From NCBI GenBank assembly GCA_963691705.1, contig OY829538.1:46093151-46157150 (forward strand): 64,000 nt of DNA, given 5' to 3'. Shown here piece after piece: positions 1 to 13,749 of this stretch. The translations under genes and the position numbers were made by a program. Each line of letters opens with the position of its first letter. Positions within the stretch are counted from its first letter, which is position 1. The stretch comes from Viola odorata (taxonomy: Eukaryota > Streptophyta > Magnoliopsida > Malpighiales > Violaceae). Under the pieces are notes generated by a model. The model did no database searches. It saw only the letters and a list, made by a program, of their open reading frames with translations, and was not told the DNA's origin.

Positions 1-3000
1 ACTAATTAAAATTTTAAAATAATATAAATAGGTAATTAAAATAATTTTTATTAACATATTTCAATTACCTCTATTTATCTTCACTCCTATCTGGTTCCAA
101 TTTTTTAATTAATTCATACTACTATTATAATTGCTTGATGAGACTAATTTTTCAATGGAGGAATCAAATTGTGTAGGTTTGGTATACATGATCAATTAGT
201 ACGAACTTCTTAATATATTAATATTGATAAAAGTGATAGTTTATTAGTTGTAATTAGTGAAAATTATACAAATTAATTGGATGAAAACCCCAAACCTTAA
301 ATTTTATACCCTAAACCCGTTAATACACATAAACTAGAAGAAAACATCTCAATCCAGATATCTAAACCTAATAACAAGAGAAAATTAGGTTTAAATTCCT
401 TTAAATATAATAAAACACAATAATATGAAAAGAGAACTAATAACTTAATAGTCAATTTCGAGGGTTTCATGGTGAACTAGAGGCGCATTGTCTTTCAAAT
501 TTTACTTTCACCCACCCATTCGATAAAAAATTATATAATTTATATTATGTGTTTAACATTACTCACACTCTAAATTTTGTGCTCTAAATCCCTTATACCA
601 AACCTAGTACTTTAAACTCCAAATAATTTTTTTTGAAAACCTGACCAGAATGGCCGATCTAATAGGTAAAATCGGAATTGGTTGGACTTTTGTTCCTGTT
701 TTGATCAAAATTTTGATTTTTGATTGAACTGAAAAGAAACCTATTACTTGGCCAATTGAACCAGTAACTGACCCAAATTTTACTGTTTTTTTTTTCATTC
801 AAACTTCAAACATGCATACTATTGATTTAACTATTAGATTAATTTCAAATTTCGTAAAAATATTTCTAAGAAAATTGAGCAAATATCAATTATATTTGGA
901 TCGAGCAAAAAAATATTGAAATGACCTCAAAATTAGATATGAATTTTTATATATATTTTTTTTCATATTTTCTTATTATTTAAAATTAAAAACTATTTAT
1001 TTCTAATCTCTTGTTTTTTAGTAACAAATTGTGTCGATGTTCACTAGATTTATGAAATATCAAGTTGACTTTTATGTTTTTGTAATCAACTTCAAAATTG
1101 ATATTTACTTGCTAAACTAAATAAAATTTTACATTTATAGAATAAGTATATACAAATAGTTAATATTATTAATTTGGTTAAATTTGGTTCGATTTTGGTT
1201 GAACCTTTGAATCTTAACAAAAGCCTTTCTAGTTCAACCTCCCAATTTAGTTTTCTAAAACTTGCTCCAAACAATGTACAACATTTTAAGATATTAAAAA
1301 TGTAATAAAATATGGTATGACTAATATAATAAATTCATAGAGAAAAAATATGATCCAACACTTACAATTTTACTAGTTTACAATATTACCTTGCCAAAAT
1401 AAACCGAATCGGAATTCAACTCTCTTTTAGAAAACTCTAACTAAATCACATGGAAACTCATAGAATCAGTAAATACGAACTGATTTTACTGATTCTAAGG
1501 CACTTCATTTTTTTAGTATTTTTGGGGTTAAAAAATAGTGTAAATTGAGGCCGGAGGAGCAACCCACTTCATCTAATGTTAAATATGAGTTTTAGTTTTG
1601 ATTAAATGAGCTTCAATATGCAAGAAAGAAAAAAAAATACAATTAACTAGTCTCAAACACGTGCGTTGCGCGACTGTACTAGATTATTGATAAAACTATA
1701 AAAAAATACATTAATTTTCATATATATAATAAAAAAAGATATTATACTATGTGATTGGATCGTTAAATGTCTATTATTCATCATCCTTTTAGGTCTCTTT
1801 TAGGATGATGATACTGCTAAATGATGGGTTTTTCACTCCTTTTTACAGAACCAGTGGCTGAGAAGCAGATTATTCAAAAGGAGCTGTAAGCACCTGTTTA
1901 GAACTATTTTGGTGAAAATAGAGTTGTTCTATCCCAGGCCTGGGATAAGACGAGGATTCGCAGCGCGTTGACCAGAGTCAACTGAATTAATGAGAAGCAG
2001 AGCTGGGCCTGGGCCACGAGCTAGACGTTGGGCGCGAGCTGTCATCTTCTAGAAGGCTTGTCTTGAAGAAGTCCTTCAACGCATAGAACTCCTTCTCCTA
2101 TTTTTAGTTTAGGAGAATTAAAAACAGTAGGATTTTATTCATTTTATTTTATCCTTATCGTTTTAGAATTTTGAACACACTTAGGTTTTTATTTTTAAAA
2201 AGCCGAGAAGGAAAGGAGGTCGCACTCTTCTTCCTCCGCTTTTCTCTACCTTATTTCCATTGTTGCATCTCAACTCTTGTTCTATTTTCTTCTTTAATCC
2301 GATTTAAGTTTTATGCATAGTTATTTCTTTATTATTATTATTATGTCTGCCTTAGGCTAAACGCCTTCTTCTTGGTAAGGATTCGCTGTCCATGATTCTT
2401 CGATTGTGAGATCGAATTGTTCTTCACACATTCTATAACTTATATTTTTACCCTTTTTTATTACATGCTAGTCTATTCTTATTTTGTGTAAAGCCTGATC
2501 AACTTCACCCAGAACTTGGATGATTACAGTCTTTCCTTGAGACTCTGGAATCTACATTGTCAACAGGAATACGGTTAGAGAAAGGGTAGGATCAAGTTTA
2601 TAGGAGTAGACACGTCTCTCTCTCAGACCTGAGACAGGTCTCTCCCCGTGTCTCTATCAATTGCTTAGTTAAATCCTATAGAGTGTCCCTTAGGGTTATT
2701 GAGTTGATTAGGAGTTTCTAATAGAGTGTCTCTTTAGAAGTCTTGTGTAGGAGGAGAGCACGAGATCTAGGTGACCAATACCTGGTCTCTATAGCCGTCC
2801 TATAAGTTTGGTTTTTAATACACTTGCATCAATGATCAATTGGCATGAATCATGGGCTAGGTAGAATCCTTGCTGGGAAGTTTTTATCACTTAGTTTACA
2901 CACACTCAATCTGTTTACTGTTTTCTTTAATTCTGCTTCTTTAATTATTTGCATTCAACAACCTGTTATTGGTATTTACCACTTTTATATTACATTACAA

Positions 3001-3900
3001 AGAATTGAAATTGACCACCGAATCTTTGAGGAACGATCATTTTACCACTTACTATTGTTTTTCATTGCATGTGCATGATGAATTGTACTTTAATTATCTT
3101 TGACGGTTTCGTCAACCATCACTGTGAATAATTATTTACAACTAAAAATAATTATGAAGTAAATATAATAAATAATTATATAATTTAATCAAATGAAAAT
3201 TGAAACCAACTTTAACTTATAATTAGGAGAAACTTATTGAAGTTGACAACCATGTAGAAAGTGAAGATGCTATGGATGGAACTAGTTTAAATGATGCACC
3301 GGCTGATCACTTGTTTTAACATTATTATTATTATTACTATTATTATTATTATATATGTAATGTATACATGTGATTGATTTTCGTTTGTTTCTTCAAACAT
3401 AAGATAATTATTTTTATGTTTAAACAGGTAAATTTTGTTATTTCAACTATGTATCCATCATCGTTGTGTTTAAACTTTAGATTGTGTAATATTCTTATAA
3501 ACTAAATTGTCATATGGAAGTTTGTAGCAAATTGATGATGAAACTAATAATTAGTGAAAAAAGTGTAAGAAGATTTAAAAAAAGAATTAAAAGAATTAAA
3601 AAAATTATAAATTTATAAACTCTTACGATTTTACGTTATATTTTTACGTTTCGATTTTATTTCAACTTTTCATACCGAGGTTATTAAATAAAATGATAAA
3701 GATTTAAAACTTACAATTTTACCTCGGATATTTGTGTCGAGAGTTATCTCAAATTTAACAAGTATAAAAAATCAACAATAATTCTTCTATAATAATTACT
3801 TGTAAGAGATGTATACATTTAAGTTTTTCCAAACTAACAACTTTATATATAATAGTATTATCTATGTTTTAATTAATTAGAGCAGAAACAAGTTTTATAA
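1..3900. other. AT-rich intergenic DNA without a supported gene
   Basis: No open frame here has a recognisable protein family, and the short frames present are low-complexity. Positions 600-800 and 1180-1260 have the 'aattggttgg/accgg'-like composition common at decayed transposon ends. From about 1850 to 3080 the sequence is more complex, and part of it (2640-2880) recurs at 42640-42840, so it is probably an untranslated part of a dispersed retroelement. 3317-3352 is a short (TTA)n run. I see no RNA gene. Confidence 0.5.
2640..2880 (+). repeat. Dispersed repeat, copy 1 (partner at 42640-42840)
   Basis: The segment contains the phrase 'tctaatagagtgtctcttta' after a 'ttgattagg' stretch, then 'ctctatagc', 'gcatcaat' and 'catgaatcat' in order. 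The same words occur in the same order near 42680-42830, so the two places share a diverged direct repeat. Neither copy has coding capacity that I can see. An untranslated or LTR-proximal part of an old LTR retrotransposon is my inference. Confidence 0.5.
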
Positions 3901-3920
3901 TCTATATATCTGAATTGGGC

Positions 3921-3945
3921 ATATATATATATATATATATATATA
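3921..3945 (+). promoter_or_regulatory. (AT)12 microsatellite and pyrimidine-rich leader before the TBL gene
   Basis: A perfect AT run ends about 100 bases before the TBL start codon. It is followed by a CT-rich stretch (3947-4002) that looks like a plant Y-patch or pyrimidine-rich leader. The AT run could serve as the TATA element, but no separate canonical TATA box stands out. Its length is likely to vary between individuals. Confidence 0.45.
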
Positions 3946-4047
3946 GTTTCTCCTCCCTGACTTCTGTTCCTCTCTGTTTCTCTCTGTTCTGTTTCCCCTC
4001 AGGCAAAGAGGGAAGCAAAGCAAGCAGGTGGGAAATTAGAAAGAATA

Positions 4048-6402
4048 ATGATGAAGCAGGCACTGTCTGGTGGTGGTAGTTCGTCCGCGTCACTGCTAAT
4101 GAGAAAGGCTCGTCACAGTCCATACGTTTTCACACTCTTAGCCTTCATTGCCTTCGTTGTCATTCTTTACGGCGAGGACTTCATGTGCCTCCTCGCCCAA
4201 GCCGGCGACGACAACAACGACCCAACTGATCATCATCTGAATCAGGGCCTAACAATTACCCAACAGAAGTGGAAGGAGATTCCGTTTGCGATTGGAAAAA
4301 CGAGCAGCCAAGAAGAAGAAGAAGATGAAGGATCTGTTGGGTCGTGTGACCTGTTCAGCGGGAAATGGGTGAGGGACGAGTTGACTCGGCCGCTTTACCA
4401 GGAATGGGAATGTCCCTACATTCAGCCCCAACTCACATGTCAGGAACACGGCAGGCCTGACAAAGATTACCAGTACTGGAGATGGCAGCCCCACGGCTGC
4501 AACCTTCCAAGGTACTAATAAAAAATAATTATTATTTTGCAACATTCTCCATTTATGTCCCATGTCCCACCTAACTCTAAACGTGATGAGATGAATGAAT
4601 GGTTACGGGATGATCTAATTAATATTCTTACATTTAATTTTATCCACACAAAAATTAATATTCTTCCATCAATAATATTAATTTTAGTTAATCATAAAAA
4701 ATAATTTAAAATTATGATAATTAATAATATAACAAAAAACGATTCTTAGTTCTTACATGATCACATTGTGTTATTATAACTTGAAATTGTCACATCAACT
4801 TTTATAATTCTAATTCCAATCAACAGACTTTATCCTTAATTAATGTTAATTAAATCACAGAAAATGCGTGGAATTTAAGTACTTCGCACGATAAGGCTAA
4901 TAAATTAGGTAAAACTTAATTTGCAGAAATTAGTAATATATATTTTATTAGTTTGGTGGATTTATACTTCTAAGTCTTATTGAGCGGCCTGCTGCCTTTT
5001 TGGTTGCCAGTTGCGCTTTAAGAGAAAAAATCGAGATTGTAATTCAACTAATTAGTACATATTATTTTTAAGATATAAATTATGGGTTCATTCTCTAGTA
5101 TTAAAACAATAAACTAATGTTATCTCCGTCCTAAATTAAATGACCTTTGAATTGATTAGTTAGCAATGTTTGTTAACCACCACATCAGGACGTAGAATCT
5201 AATATATCAAAAAAATTAGGAGTATAAAATTTAAAATGATAAAAATGAAAGTATAAGTATAATATATGCATAATATTAATTTGATGAATAAATGAATGCA
5301 GTTTTAACGCGACATTGATGTTGGAGAGCTTAAGAGGGAAGAGGATGATGTATGTTGGTGATTCTTTGAACCGGGGTCAGTACGTCTCCATGGTCTGTCT
5401 ACTCCATAGACTTGTTCCTGAAAATGCCAAATCCATGGAAACCTTTGGTTCCTTAACCATCTTCACTCTCAAGGTAAATTTAATCAATTTAACATAAAAA
5501 TTAAGAATAAAAATTGATTAATTTAATTAATTTACGTGCAGGAATATAACGCGACGATCGAGTTCTACTGGGCACCATTTCTTCTGGAATCAAACTCAGA
5601 TGATGCAGTAATTCATAGAGTATCGGATAGGATTGTGAAGAGAGGCTCAATCAATAAGCATGGGCGACATTGGAAGGGAGTTGATATATTGGTGTTCAAT
5701 ACTTATCTTTGGTGGATGACTGGCCACAACATGAAGATCTTGTAATTACTAATTCTACCCTTTCGAATATTTCTTCTAAATTTTCAATATTCTAAAGATT
5801 AATTAGTTGATTTTCTGTTCAGGCAAGGATCTTTCGAGGACGAAAGCAAGGATATTAGAGAGTTTTCGACGGAGGATGCTTACCGTATGGCGATGCAGAG
5901 CATGATGAGATGGGCGAGGAAGAACATGAACCCAAAGAAGACCAGGGTCTTCTTCACTAGCATGTCTCCAACTCATGCAAAGTAGGTTTTTTTAACAATA
6001 ACGGGACTAATAGAGAATCTCTTATAAAAAGATAATACTTAGCATGGTTTTTACTTTCGCAGGAGCGGAGATTGGGGAGGTGAGGAAGGTAAGAATTGTT
6101 ACAATGAGACGAGCCCGATAACAAACGCGACGTACTGGGGATCGGATAGCCGGAGAAGCGTAATGGCAGTGATCGGAGAAGTTTTCAGGGAATCGAAGTT
6201 CCCAATTACATTCCTGAACATCACCCAACTCTCCAACTACCGGAAAGACGCGCACACATCAATCTACAAGAAGCAATGGTCTCCCCTCACACCTGAGCAG
6301 CAAGCAAACCCTGTGAGCTATGCAGATTGTGTACATTGGTGCTTGCCTGGCCTTCAAGATACTTGGAATGAGCTCCTTTTTGCAAAGCTTTTCTATCCTT
6401 AA
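4048..6402 (+). CDS. TBL: TRICHOME BIREFRINGENCE-LIKE protein, probable xylan O-acetyltransferase
   Basis: Five exons, 4048-4511, 5302-5473, 5542-5741, 5823-5981 and 6063-6402, join at GT-AG borders into 444 codons plus stop. Residues about 25-46 are a hydrophobic signal anchor, which fits a type II Golgi protein. A variable acidic stem follows, then the TBL domain starting near CDLFSGKW. The PC-esterase region carries the GDS motif at about residues 174-176 ([10 protein letters not shown]) and the C-terminal DxxH motif as DCVH at 420-423 ([11 protein letters not shown]). The family moves acetyl groups onto wall polysaccharides. Motifs such as [18 protein letters not shown] and the length suggest the TBL33/34/35 branch, which acetylates xylan, but I cannot place the exact orthologue by eye. 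The start is the first of two adjacent ATGs. The gene is convergent with FAS1. No lesions seen. Confidence 0.93.
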
Positions 6403-7132
6403 ATCAACCACTCACTGCACATAATACTGTTTTTCACTTCCAATTTTATCTTCTCATCTATTCTTTTTCCTTGAATGAGTTGTAAACAGAACAAATTCAT
6501 GTACAAGATGAAAGCTGAACAAAAGTTTCCCAGCCATATTTGAGTTACTTGCTAATAGAAAGTACAGAAAAAGCAAACTTTTGTATGAGCTGATCTGCAA
6601 CACATTGGCATCTGGTAAATTTCACTTTGCAAGGTAATCCAAGCTTTGACCATAAGATTGAAACTTAGTTCAAGCAAGAAAAATATCAACCGACCAGCAA
6701 AAACACCAACTTTTGTTCCTGATAACGCGTTATCACTTCATTCAAAACAATCTTTACAAGTACAAGTGCCTATAGTGTTCAAAACTAGTATAAGTTTTCC
6801 ATCAACAAGCAGCGTAATATAAAAGGAAAAAAAAGAAAGCATTCCATCTGGCAGATCACTGAGCATGGCCCGCAAAATTGAGGGGAATATGTGCAAGCAG
6901 AAGAATGAAGACTTTCAAACCCTATTTTTGTTCATACTTGGTTTACCATCTTTCCATACATATACACTACTACCGAAATCATTCAGGAAGATAACACAAC
7001 ATTCAGGTTGATCAGATCATCTGGCACTATGGTAAGACGTTTACAGGAGGACTTCTAACCACAGCAAAATGGAAAGAGATCCTAAAAGGAGGCTATTTCC
7101 CCATAGACAAACAAAAGATCGAAAAAAGAATG
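6403..7132. other. Convergent intergenic space between TBL and FAS1
   Basis: These 730 bases separate the two stop codons and must hold both 3' untranslated regions and polyadenylation signals. No ORF or repeat of note was seen. The two transcripts may overlap at their 3' ends, but the sequence alone does not show it. Confidence 0.6.
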
Positions 7133-10100
7133 CTATGGATGACTGGATGCATTAATCTGATATTCTTCTACTACAGAACCATGTTTTAGTGATGGCTGTG
7201 GTGAGACCTCATTAGGATTATTAATGCTGTTACCAGTTGGGGGAATGCACCTCTTTGAGAAAAAAGTGGAGATGTTTTGCGTCCTTCTTCGACCCTTCCC
7301 TGCTTAATTAGAAAAACAAGACTATACATGTAAGACACTCAAATATGCCCGGGCATGTATGGAGTGAACACATTTAAAGGTCAATAAACATACCAGGTGA
7401 AATAGACATGCCAATCTCATCCAGAATTTCCTTCTTCACCTGTTCGATGACAAGAAAAGAATTTAGAATTTTAACTCCTTACTGAGATCAATGCAACAGC
7501 CTTTTACTTGCAAGCCAACTTTTAGTATTCCAATCCTACAATATAATTGGGCATTTGGGACCCATATTTAACTGTCAAAATCATTAGAAATCATGAAACC
7601 TAACCTTGTTGGCCGATAATTTTTTTTAAACTCGAAACCATTTTTTGTGTATTTACTTGTTTACTTGTAAGGTTAGTTTCATCCCAACAAAAAAAATTCA
7701 ACTTCACAGGCACAAAGCACTTGACGAGGATTGCATTACAGCTCAATATACAAGAGCCTTTGACAAATTTAAAAACTTGTCTGACAACCACCCTCAACAC
7801 ATAATCAAAGATAACAATATATATTAGCAAATACTGTAAATATTTTGGAAATAGGTTACTAACCTGCCAATGATTATCCACATACTCTGATATTTCACGA
7901 ACTTTGTTTCTTAGTTGAGACTTTGAAACAGTTGGAAACTTCTGTTGCAAGAATTCAAGAATTTTATTGATACCTTGTGAACAAGTTTGAATAGCAGAAA
8001 CCTGAAAAATAATCAAGGTAATGGGAAACATCAAAATCAGAATGAGAAAGGGAAAAGAATAAGCATCCCATAGTATCAGGGATCTCAAGGATGCTTCCAT
8101 CTTCAGTATCAGAAATCAAAACTGTAACTAATAATAAGGGCATCTCGCGTGAAATTTTTGCTCAGTTAGGTATTAGTCCTTCGACAAAACCAAGGTGGTT
8201 CATTTTGTGTGTCAAAAGTGAAACTTACTACTGTTAGCATATCCGAAGCTTGCAGAACTGTCACTGTTGGGATGGGAGGGGTACTGGCCTTGTCATTTGA
8301 AACAGCGGCGTCTTGGTCTTCTGATTGTACATCCACTGATATTTCTATCGGTGGTCCACCAGAAAATGCCCGCATGCCAAGAGCTTGCAAAAACATCTTC
8401 TCGTGTTTAGAATCTCCTCTTTGATCTTCAGCCAGTAATAATGGGACCTTCTCATGCATTAGATTTAATATAATCATAGGTTGGTTTTTCCGAAGCGCAG
8501 TGTCAGTTAAATTGTTGACATACTTCTGCTGCTGGAACAATGCGACGAATTCTTCACTGTCCAAGCCCTTCATGGAACTAGGTGAATGTCTGGCCTCCAC
8601 AACTGAAAAATCAGCTTCCATTTTATCATCTTGTACTCCCTGAATAAAGAGACAACCAAAAGTGAAAATTTAATTATGTTGCTAACTACCATTAATTGGA
8701 CAAGGAAGCATAGACTGATAACTACAAGGAAAAGAAACAAAAAATCAGTCAAATCACCCAAGTGATTTTGCTCACTTCATTTTCAGAGAGGTACCCATCA
8801 GGAACAAAAAATTCATCCTCACTTTCTTCATCAGCTTTTGAGCATCCCTCCTCTAAACTGTCTTCTTCATCTTTTTCGCAATCTGAGAGACTTTCTCCAG
8901 GATCCTCCTGCATAATAGTACTGCTGTTAGGAAATTACCATTTAAACGATCAATTTATTTGAATAGAACAATTCAAGAGAACCTCTTCCCACTCTTCGTC
9001 GCTGTCAATTTCATAGTCCAAGTCCGGGTCCTTCCTCAAAGGGTGGCGAGGTCCGACAACACCACTGGAAAAAATAGCACACACATAATCAGTCAATTAG
9101 TCCAACCCAAATGCAGTTAAAGTTCCTAGGAAAAAAGTCGATGGATAAGCCTTCTCAAAAGGAAATGATTCTACAGAACTATACCTTAATTCTACAATCC
9201 ACATGTTTCCCTTTGACAATGAGCACATATAAAAGTGTACAGACCAAACAAAGGATACTAAAATGGAACAGGTAGAAACTCAACCTCCAAATCTGCTGCC
9301 AACAACACTAACTGAAAAACCTAGCTTTAAGCACATGTTCATATCACAATCTCACTCGCAAAGATTAACTAGAGCCAAGATGAAAAAATCAGAGTGAAAA
9401 GCCTCTGCGGAGAGGATATTTTTAAAAGAAAAATAAAGAATGTAACTTGGGTGATATAGTTGACATGACATCCCTACAATACAACCAAAAACAACAATAA
9501 ATAGTTGTTGGCAAAGGCAATTAGGTCCAAGTTTTTTTTGGGTTTAATAAGCAATTGCAAAAAGTGTGCATCCTATAACCACTACTAATCTGCTTCTGAT
9601 AGATATTTATCAGGGATCACAAAGCGCAATATAATACAGAGTTTAATAGAAACTACAACTCACGGGCTTTATTACCAAACACTCTGGGTTGTCAAAAAAA
9701 TGCAATTGCGAGTCATTTTGAATTTAGCAATGCAGATAATGTTCCAGTTTGTCTATAAAATGCAAGCAGATTTCTAAAAGTTCCAGTCCAGTATCACTAG
9801 TCCTAAGCTGTAATGGACCAGGTGTTACAAGAGCGAGAAGCTTTAGCTATAATCTATCAAACAACAATGTTTAACCAAGGTTCTTGCTTTTTCCACAATC
9901 CCATACTAAATAATTCTAGCAATCCAGTCAAGAAAATTTGTGGCACTACACTACAACCAAATGGTCAATAATACTTGGCTTGCAAATACAAAACGAAAAA
10001 AAACGAGGCACAGTTTTGATTCAGATTCCATAGTGCTGATGAGAATTGTTGGTTGTAGCAGAACCTAAGTAAGTGCTTGTAGCAGACAGTGTTTTGGATT

Positions 10101-13100
10101 GTGTTTCTATGAGAAGTTAAGCACTTTAAAGCTATGGTAACTATGTTGTGTTCAACATGGGAACAGGACACACTAATGCGAGAGAAGCTTACCTTTTCTT
10201 AGGCCAGATACCAAAAAACGCAGGCCTGTAACTTTTATCAAACTGCAGCAATTGCTTTCGCCGATTGCACTTTCTTGTGTCAGAACTATCCATGCACGAT
10301 TTAATATGCGAACTCTGTTCCCGCCACTCACTTGCAAGCTTCTCCATACTTGAGTCCTCACCATGAACTAGTTCCCTTGTATCACATAGCTTAAGTTCTT
10401 TAAACAATTCAACCTTGGGTTTTTGACGTCTACTCCAGTGCTGTTCTCTGTTGCAACGAATAAAACGACCCAGACGATGCCAAGAAGATAAGTGTGACCT
10501 GCAAAGCACGTCACTCTCAGCATCAGATAGAGTAACACAAAGTAAGTTGAGTCAACAGGGGTAAAAAGATAGGATGGAACACATGTTGGAAAATGAAGAA
10601 ACATACTCAAGGATTTCAGCACTTGCAATGTCATTATTTGCTGAAAGGGCACAGTCCATTGACTGAGTGGTTGCCTCAGGAATCTTTTCAATCGGTATGC
10701 TAGAAGAAGCTGATGTGGTTGCATTAGTTGATGTCATGTCACTCACACATGGAGAATTACTTTTGCCTCTTTTAAGAAACTGTTCCATGATTGAGGCCTG
10801 CTTCTTAACAGAAAGTTGTTTTTTCAATTCAGCTTCCTCCCTTTCACGACGCCGTTGTTCTTTCTCAGCTTCTTCTTGCTGCTTCCTCAATTGTCTCCGC
10901 ATTTCAGACTCTTCTTTTTCACGACGTTTTTCATCTTTTTCGGCCAACTCCTGTAACTGCCTTTGCTCTTTTTCCTGAAAATTAAGTCCACATTGTAATG
11001 AGAACCAGAAAATATCATACAATAGAAGAGAGTTATTTACTAGACTAGTGAGCATGTATAAGGAAGCAAAATTCACATGTGCATAACAAAATACACACAA
11101 GGACCTATATGCACTTCCTTTTAAGAATTATGCACCAAGGCATCATGTACCACAAATTTTCCCAAATAAAGGAAAAAGGCATTTCTGTAGACCTTAGTAA
11201 AGGAAAAAAAAAAGAGTAAAAATTGGGGTCCCAAAAGAAAAAATCTGATTGTTTTGAAGAAAGCCTCTAGCATAAGGGAAAAAAAGGAATGCTTCAAAAT
11301 TTCCACGAGAAACAATCAGGTGCAAAGAAACGTAGAAGCCCCCAAACTTTTTTTTCAGACAAGATATAAGAGAGTTATTTTTTTGGTTAAAAGAGAGAGA
11401 TAGTTATCATACACTAGAAACTTAGACTACACAGCAAACGACAAAATTGAAGATTGCACATACAGCTTGTCGCTTTTCTTTCAGAGCTTCAAGCTCCAGT
11501 CTCTTTTTCTCTTTTAAAGCTTCTCGTTTATTTTTTTCCAGCTGCTTCATGAGCAATTTTTCCTCGCATTTTGTCTCCTTAGTATCCCTAGAAAGATTCT
11601 TAAATAATTAAACAAGAGAATTGCATGCTAGAGTAAAATGAAATAGAGATATTGCAGATACATACAGTTCTGCACCATTCTTCTGAAGCATTCCATGTAC
11701 AAATGAACGTATATCTGCCTCTCTTAACACTTTACCCAGCTTATCAGATGCTTTTAGCAAATCACTTCCATAAGTTTGATCTCTTTCAGATTTTTTGAAA
11801 GCAGCTATCGTTTCTGAATGAGGAAAAAACATCATCATTAACTACTTTCTGAGAAGACCACAGCAACTTCCAAAAAACAACAGATCAGAGTTTACTAATG
11901 CCATCCTTTGTAGTGAGTATTTGGCATGTGTCACAATTATTTCATAGTAATGTAAAATCAGTGGATGAGAAGACACTGTAACTAAAAAAAAAATTGAGGT
12001 GAATACTCCGTAAAGTCAGCCCCAAATGCTTGTCTAGTCCATAAGGTCAAGCATTCATTCAACTGAAACTAACTATTCAATGACATCTGCTTGGGTAACT
12101 AAACTTACTGTCTATCATAAATCAAATCTTAGAACATAGGCAATAGAAAATAGTAAATATTATCAATATTTTCCTGCTACTAATGAGCTTGACAAAAATA
12201 GCATATAGAATTGAAAGGCTGCCATAAGTTTATTGAGATATACAAACCAGAAACAGCCGTAATCCTCTCATGGATCTTTTTGCGACATGTACGCCGAATT
12301 TTCAATATGCCACGCACAGATTTTGGCAGCAGTTTCAAATCTCTAGTCTGCAACAACCATCATGCAAATTACATAAATAATTGACAGCACTAAATGAAAA
12401 AGTACAAATAGTAAGTCAGCCACGGGGTAATCATCAGTCATTGCATATTAACATACATTAAGGACATCATTGTGGCAAAAGCAAGCACAAACATTTTAGA
12501 CAGCAATGCCTTACAAAAGAAACAAAAAGATCAAAGCAGGAAAAAAAACAAGAAAAAATAGGACTAGTAATAAGAATGAAGAAAAATAATATAATCTGTG
12601 TAAGTAAATGCAAGAAATTTAGAAATGAAAATGCTGACAAGCAAAATATACTAAAGAAACAAAAAATGATTGGATAAACCGAATGCACACATACCATAAT
12701 AGGGAGCAGTTACATTTCAAATAAATTAAGAACATGGCACAAACAAAATCAAGATTTTATATTTCATTTCTGCCACAAAATCCTTCAATAATATCTTTGT
12801 AAGACAAGGGGGAAACAAGAAATGCAAAAAATCAAAATCAAAATCAAAACGTACCTCCCAGCACCAGAGAGATTCTTGGGTCTCATCCTCTAACACATCA
12901 GCATCCACATTAGGCACTCCATACATCACTCTCTGCCCCACAAAGAGAACCGCAGCCTTTACCGCCGCCACCGTCAGGCCTTCCTTGACCAAGCCCACAA
13001 GCTTCCCATGTATCTCCTCCACCAATCTTGAAAGCGACAAGTCACTCTCCTCCAACAACAACCCCACCATTCCGTTCAAACCATTAGAGGAACACTTGTT

Positions 13101-13349
13101 CCCACTCAGATCCAAGCCCAAATCTAGACCTCCTTTCTCCGCAATCATTTCCCTATAATACCTAAATAGCCCCTCCATCTCCGCCGTCAAAGCTTCCACC
13201 TGGGCTGCTCTCTGGTCATCAGTCAGTGGAGCAGGTGAGGAATACGTACGCTTCCGCTTCAGGGATTTCTTGGGCTGCGGGTCTCCGCCGTTAGTTGTCA
13301 TCATGAGTTTACCTTCAACGTCGATTGGCACTTTCTCGGTTCCTTCCAT
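7133..13349 (-). CDS. FAS1: FASCIATA1, large subunit of chromatin assembly factor 1 (CAF-1)
   Basis: Twelve exons on the minus strand: 13349-12855, 12347-12248, 11813-11666, 11587-11464, 10974-10607, 10498-10193, 9064-8983, 8907-8776, 8639-8229, 8001-7864, 7439-7394 and 7299-7133. They read through as 838 residues, close to the usual 800-850. CAF-1 deposits H3-H4 on newly replicated DNA, with FAS2 and MSI1. Visible parts are a basic N-terminal segment (KKSLKRKR), the LWCWE/TRDLKLLPKSVRG block, a highly charged KER-type coiled coil at about 248-350, the GIWPKKS...GPRHPLRKDPDLDY block near 505-530, the acidic ED region (DSDEEWEE and following, about 534-585), and a C-terminal winged-helix-like part. 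The largest introns are 9065-10192 and 10975-11463. All junctions keep phase and no stop interrupts the frame. Confidence 0.95.
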
Positions 13350-13625
13350 CGGAATGAAAATGAAAACCCTAATAAACCTAACCCTCCCCCAGTAAAGCCC
13401 AACACTATAAAAAATGTTTCCTTTTTCTTCTTTTTGTCTAGTGTTTCAAAGATGAAAGGTTTTGGATTTGGAATTGGAACTGCTGGAAGGAAGAGAGGGA
13501 ATGCGCACCGGCGCTGTGTTTATATTTTTATTATTTGTGTTATGTATTTTCGATTTTCTATATAAAAGTCGAAGTGGGAAAACATATACTGAGAAATAAA
13601 GCGCCGAAATGCCCAAACCATGAAT

Positions 13626-13688
13626 TTTGCCGCCAAAGCGCTAAATGGCATTTTGGCTCCAAACCTTTCATTTACATTTGTTTGCCGC
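13626..13688 (-). promoter_or_regulatory. Two E2F-type sites upstream of FAS1
   Basis: TTTGCCGC occurs at 13626-13633 and again at 13681-13688 (TTTSSCGC consensus). The first overlaps an inverted version, CCGCCAAA at 13630-13637. They lie about 277-340 bases before the FAS1 ATG at 13349. S-phase control of FAS1 by E2F is established in Arabidopsis, so these are good candidates for functional sites. The transcription start is not known here. Confidence 0.6.
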
Positions 13689-13749
13689 CATGTTTCTTTT
13701 TTCTCTCTTTCGTTTGAGATTTTCCCTCAACCATTTATGGACAATTTCA

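Noticed and set aside
10552..11100. Longer minus-strand ORF upstream of the FAS1 KER exon
   Set aside because: The part before 10974 is intron. The acceptor CAG at 10977-10975 joins it in frame to the previous exon.
12726..12854. C-terminal extension of FAS1 exon 1 (RFDFDFDFL...)
   Set aside because: It is read-through into intron 1. Splicing at 12855 gives the conserved LWCWE-TRDLK junction.
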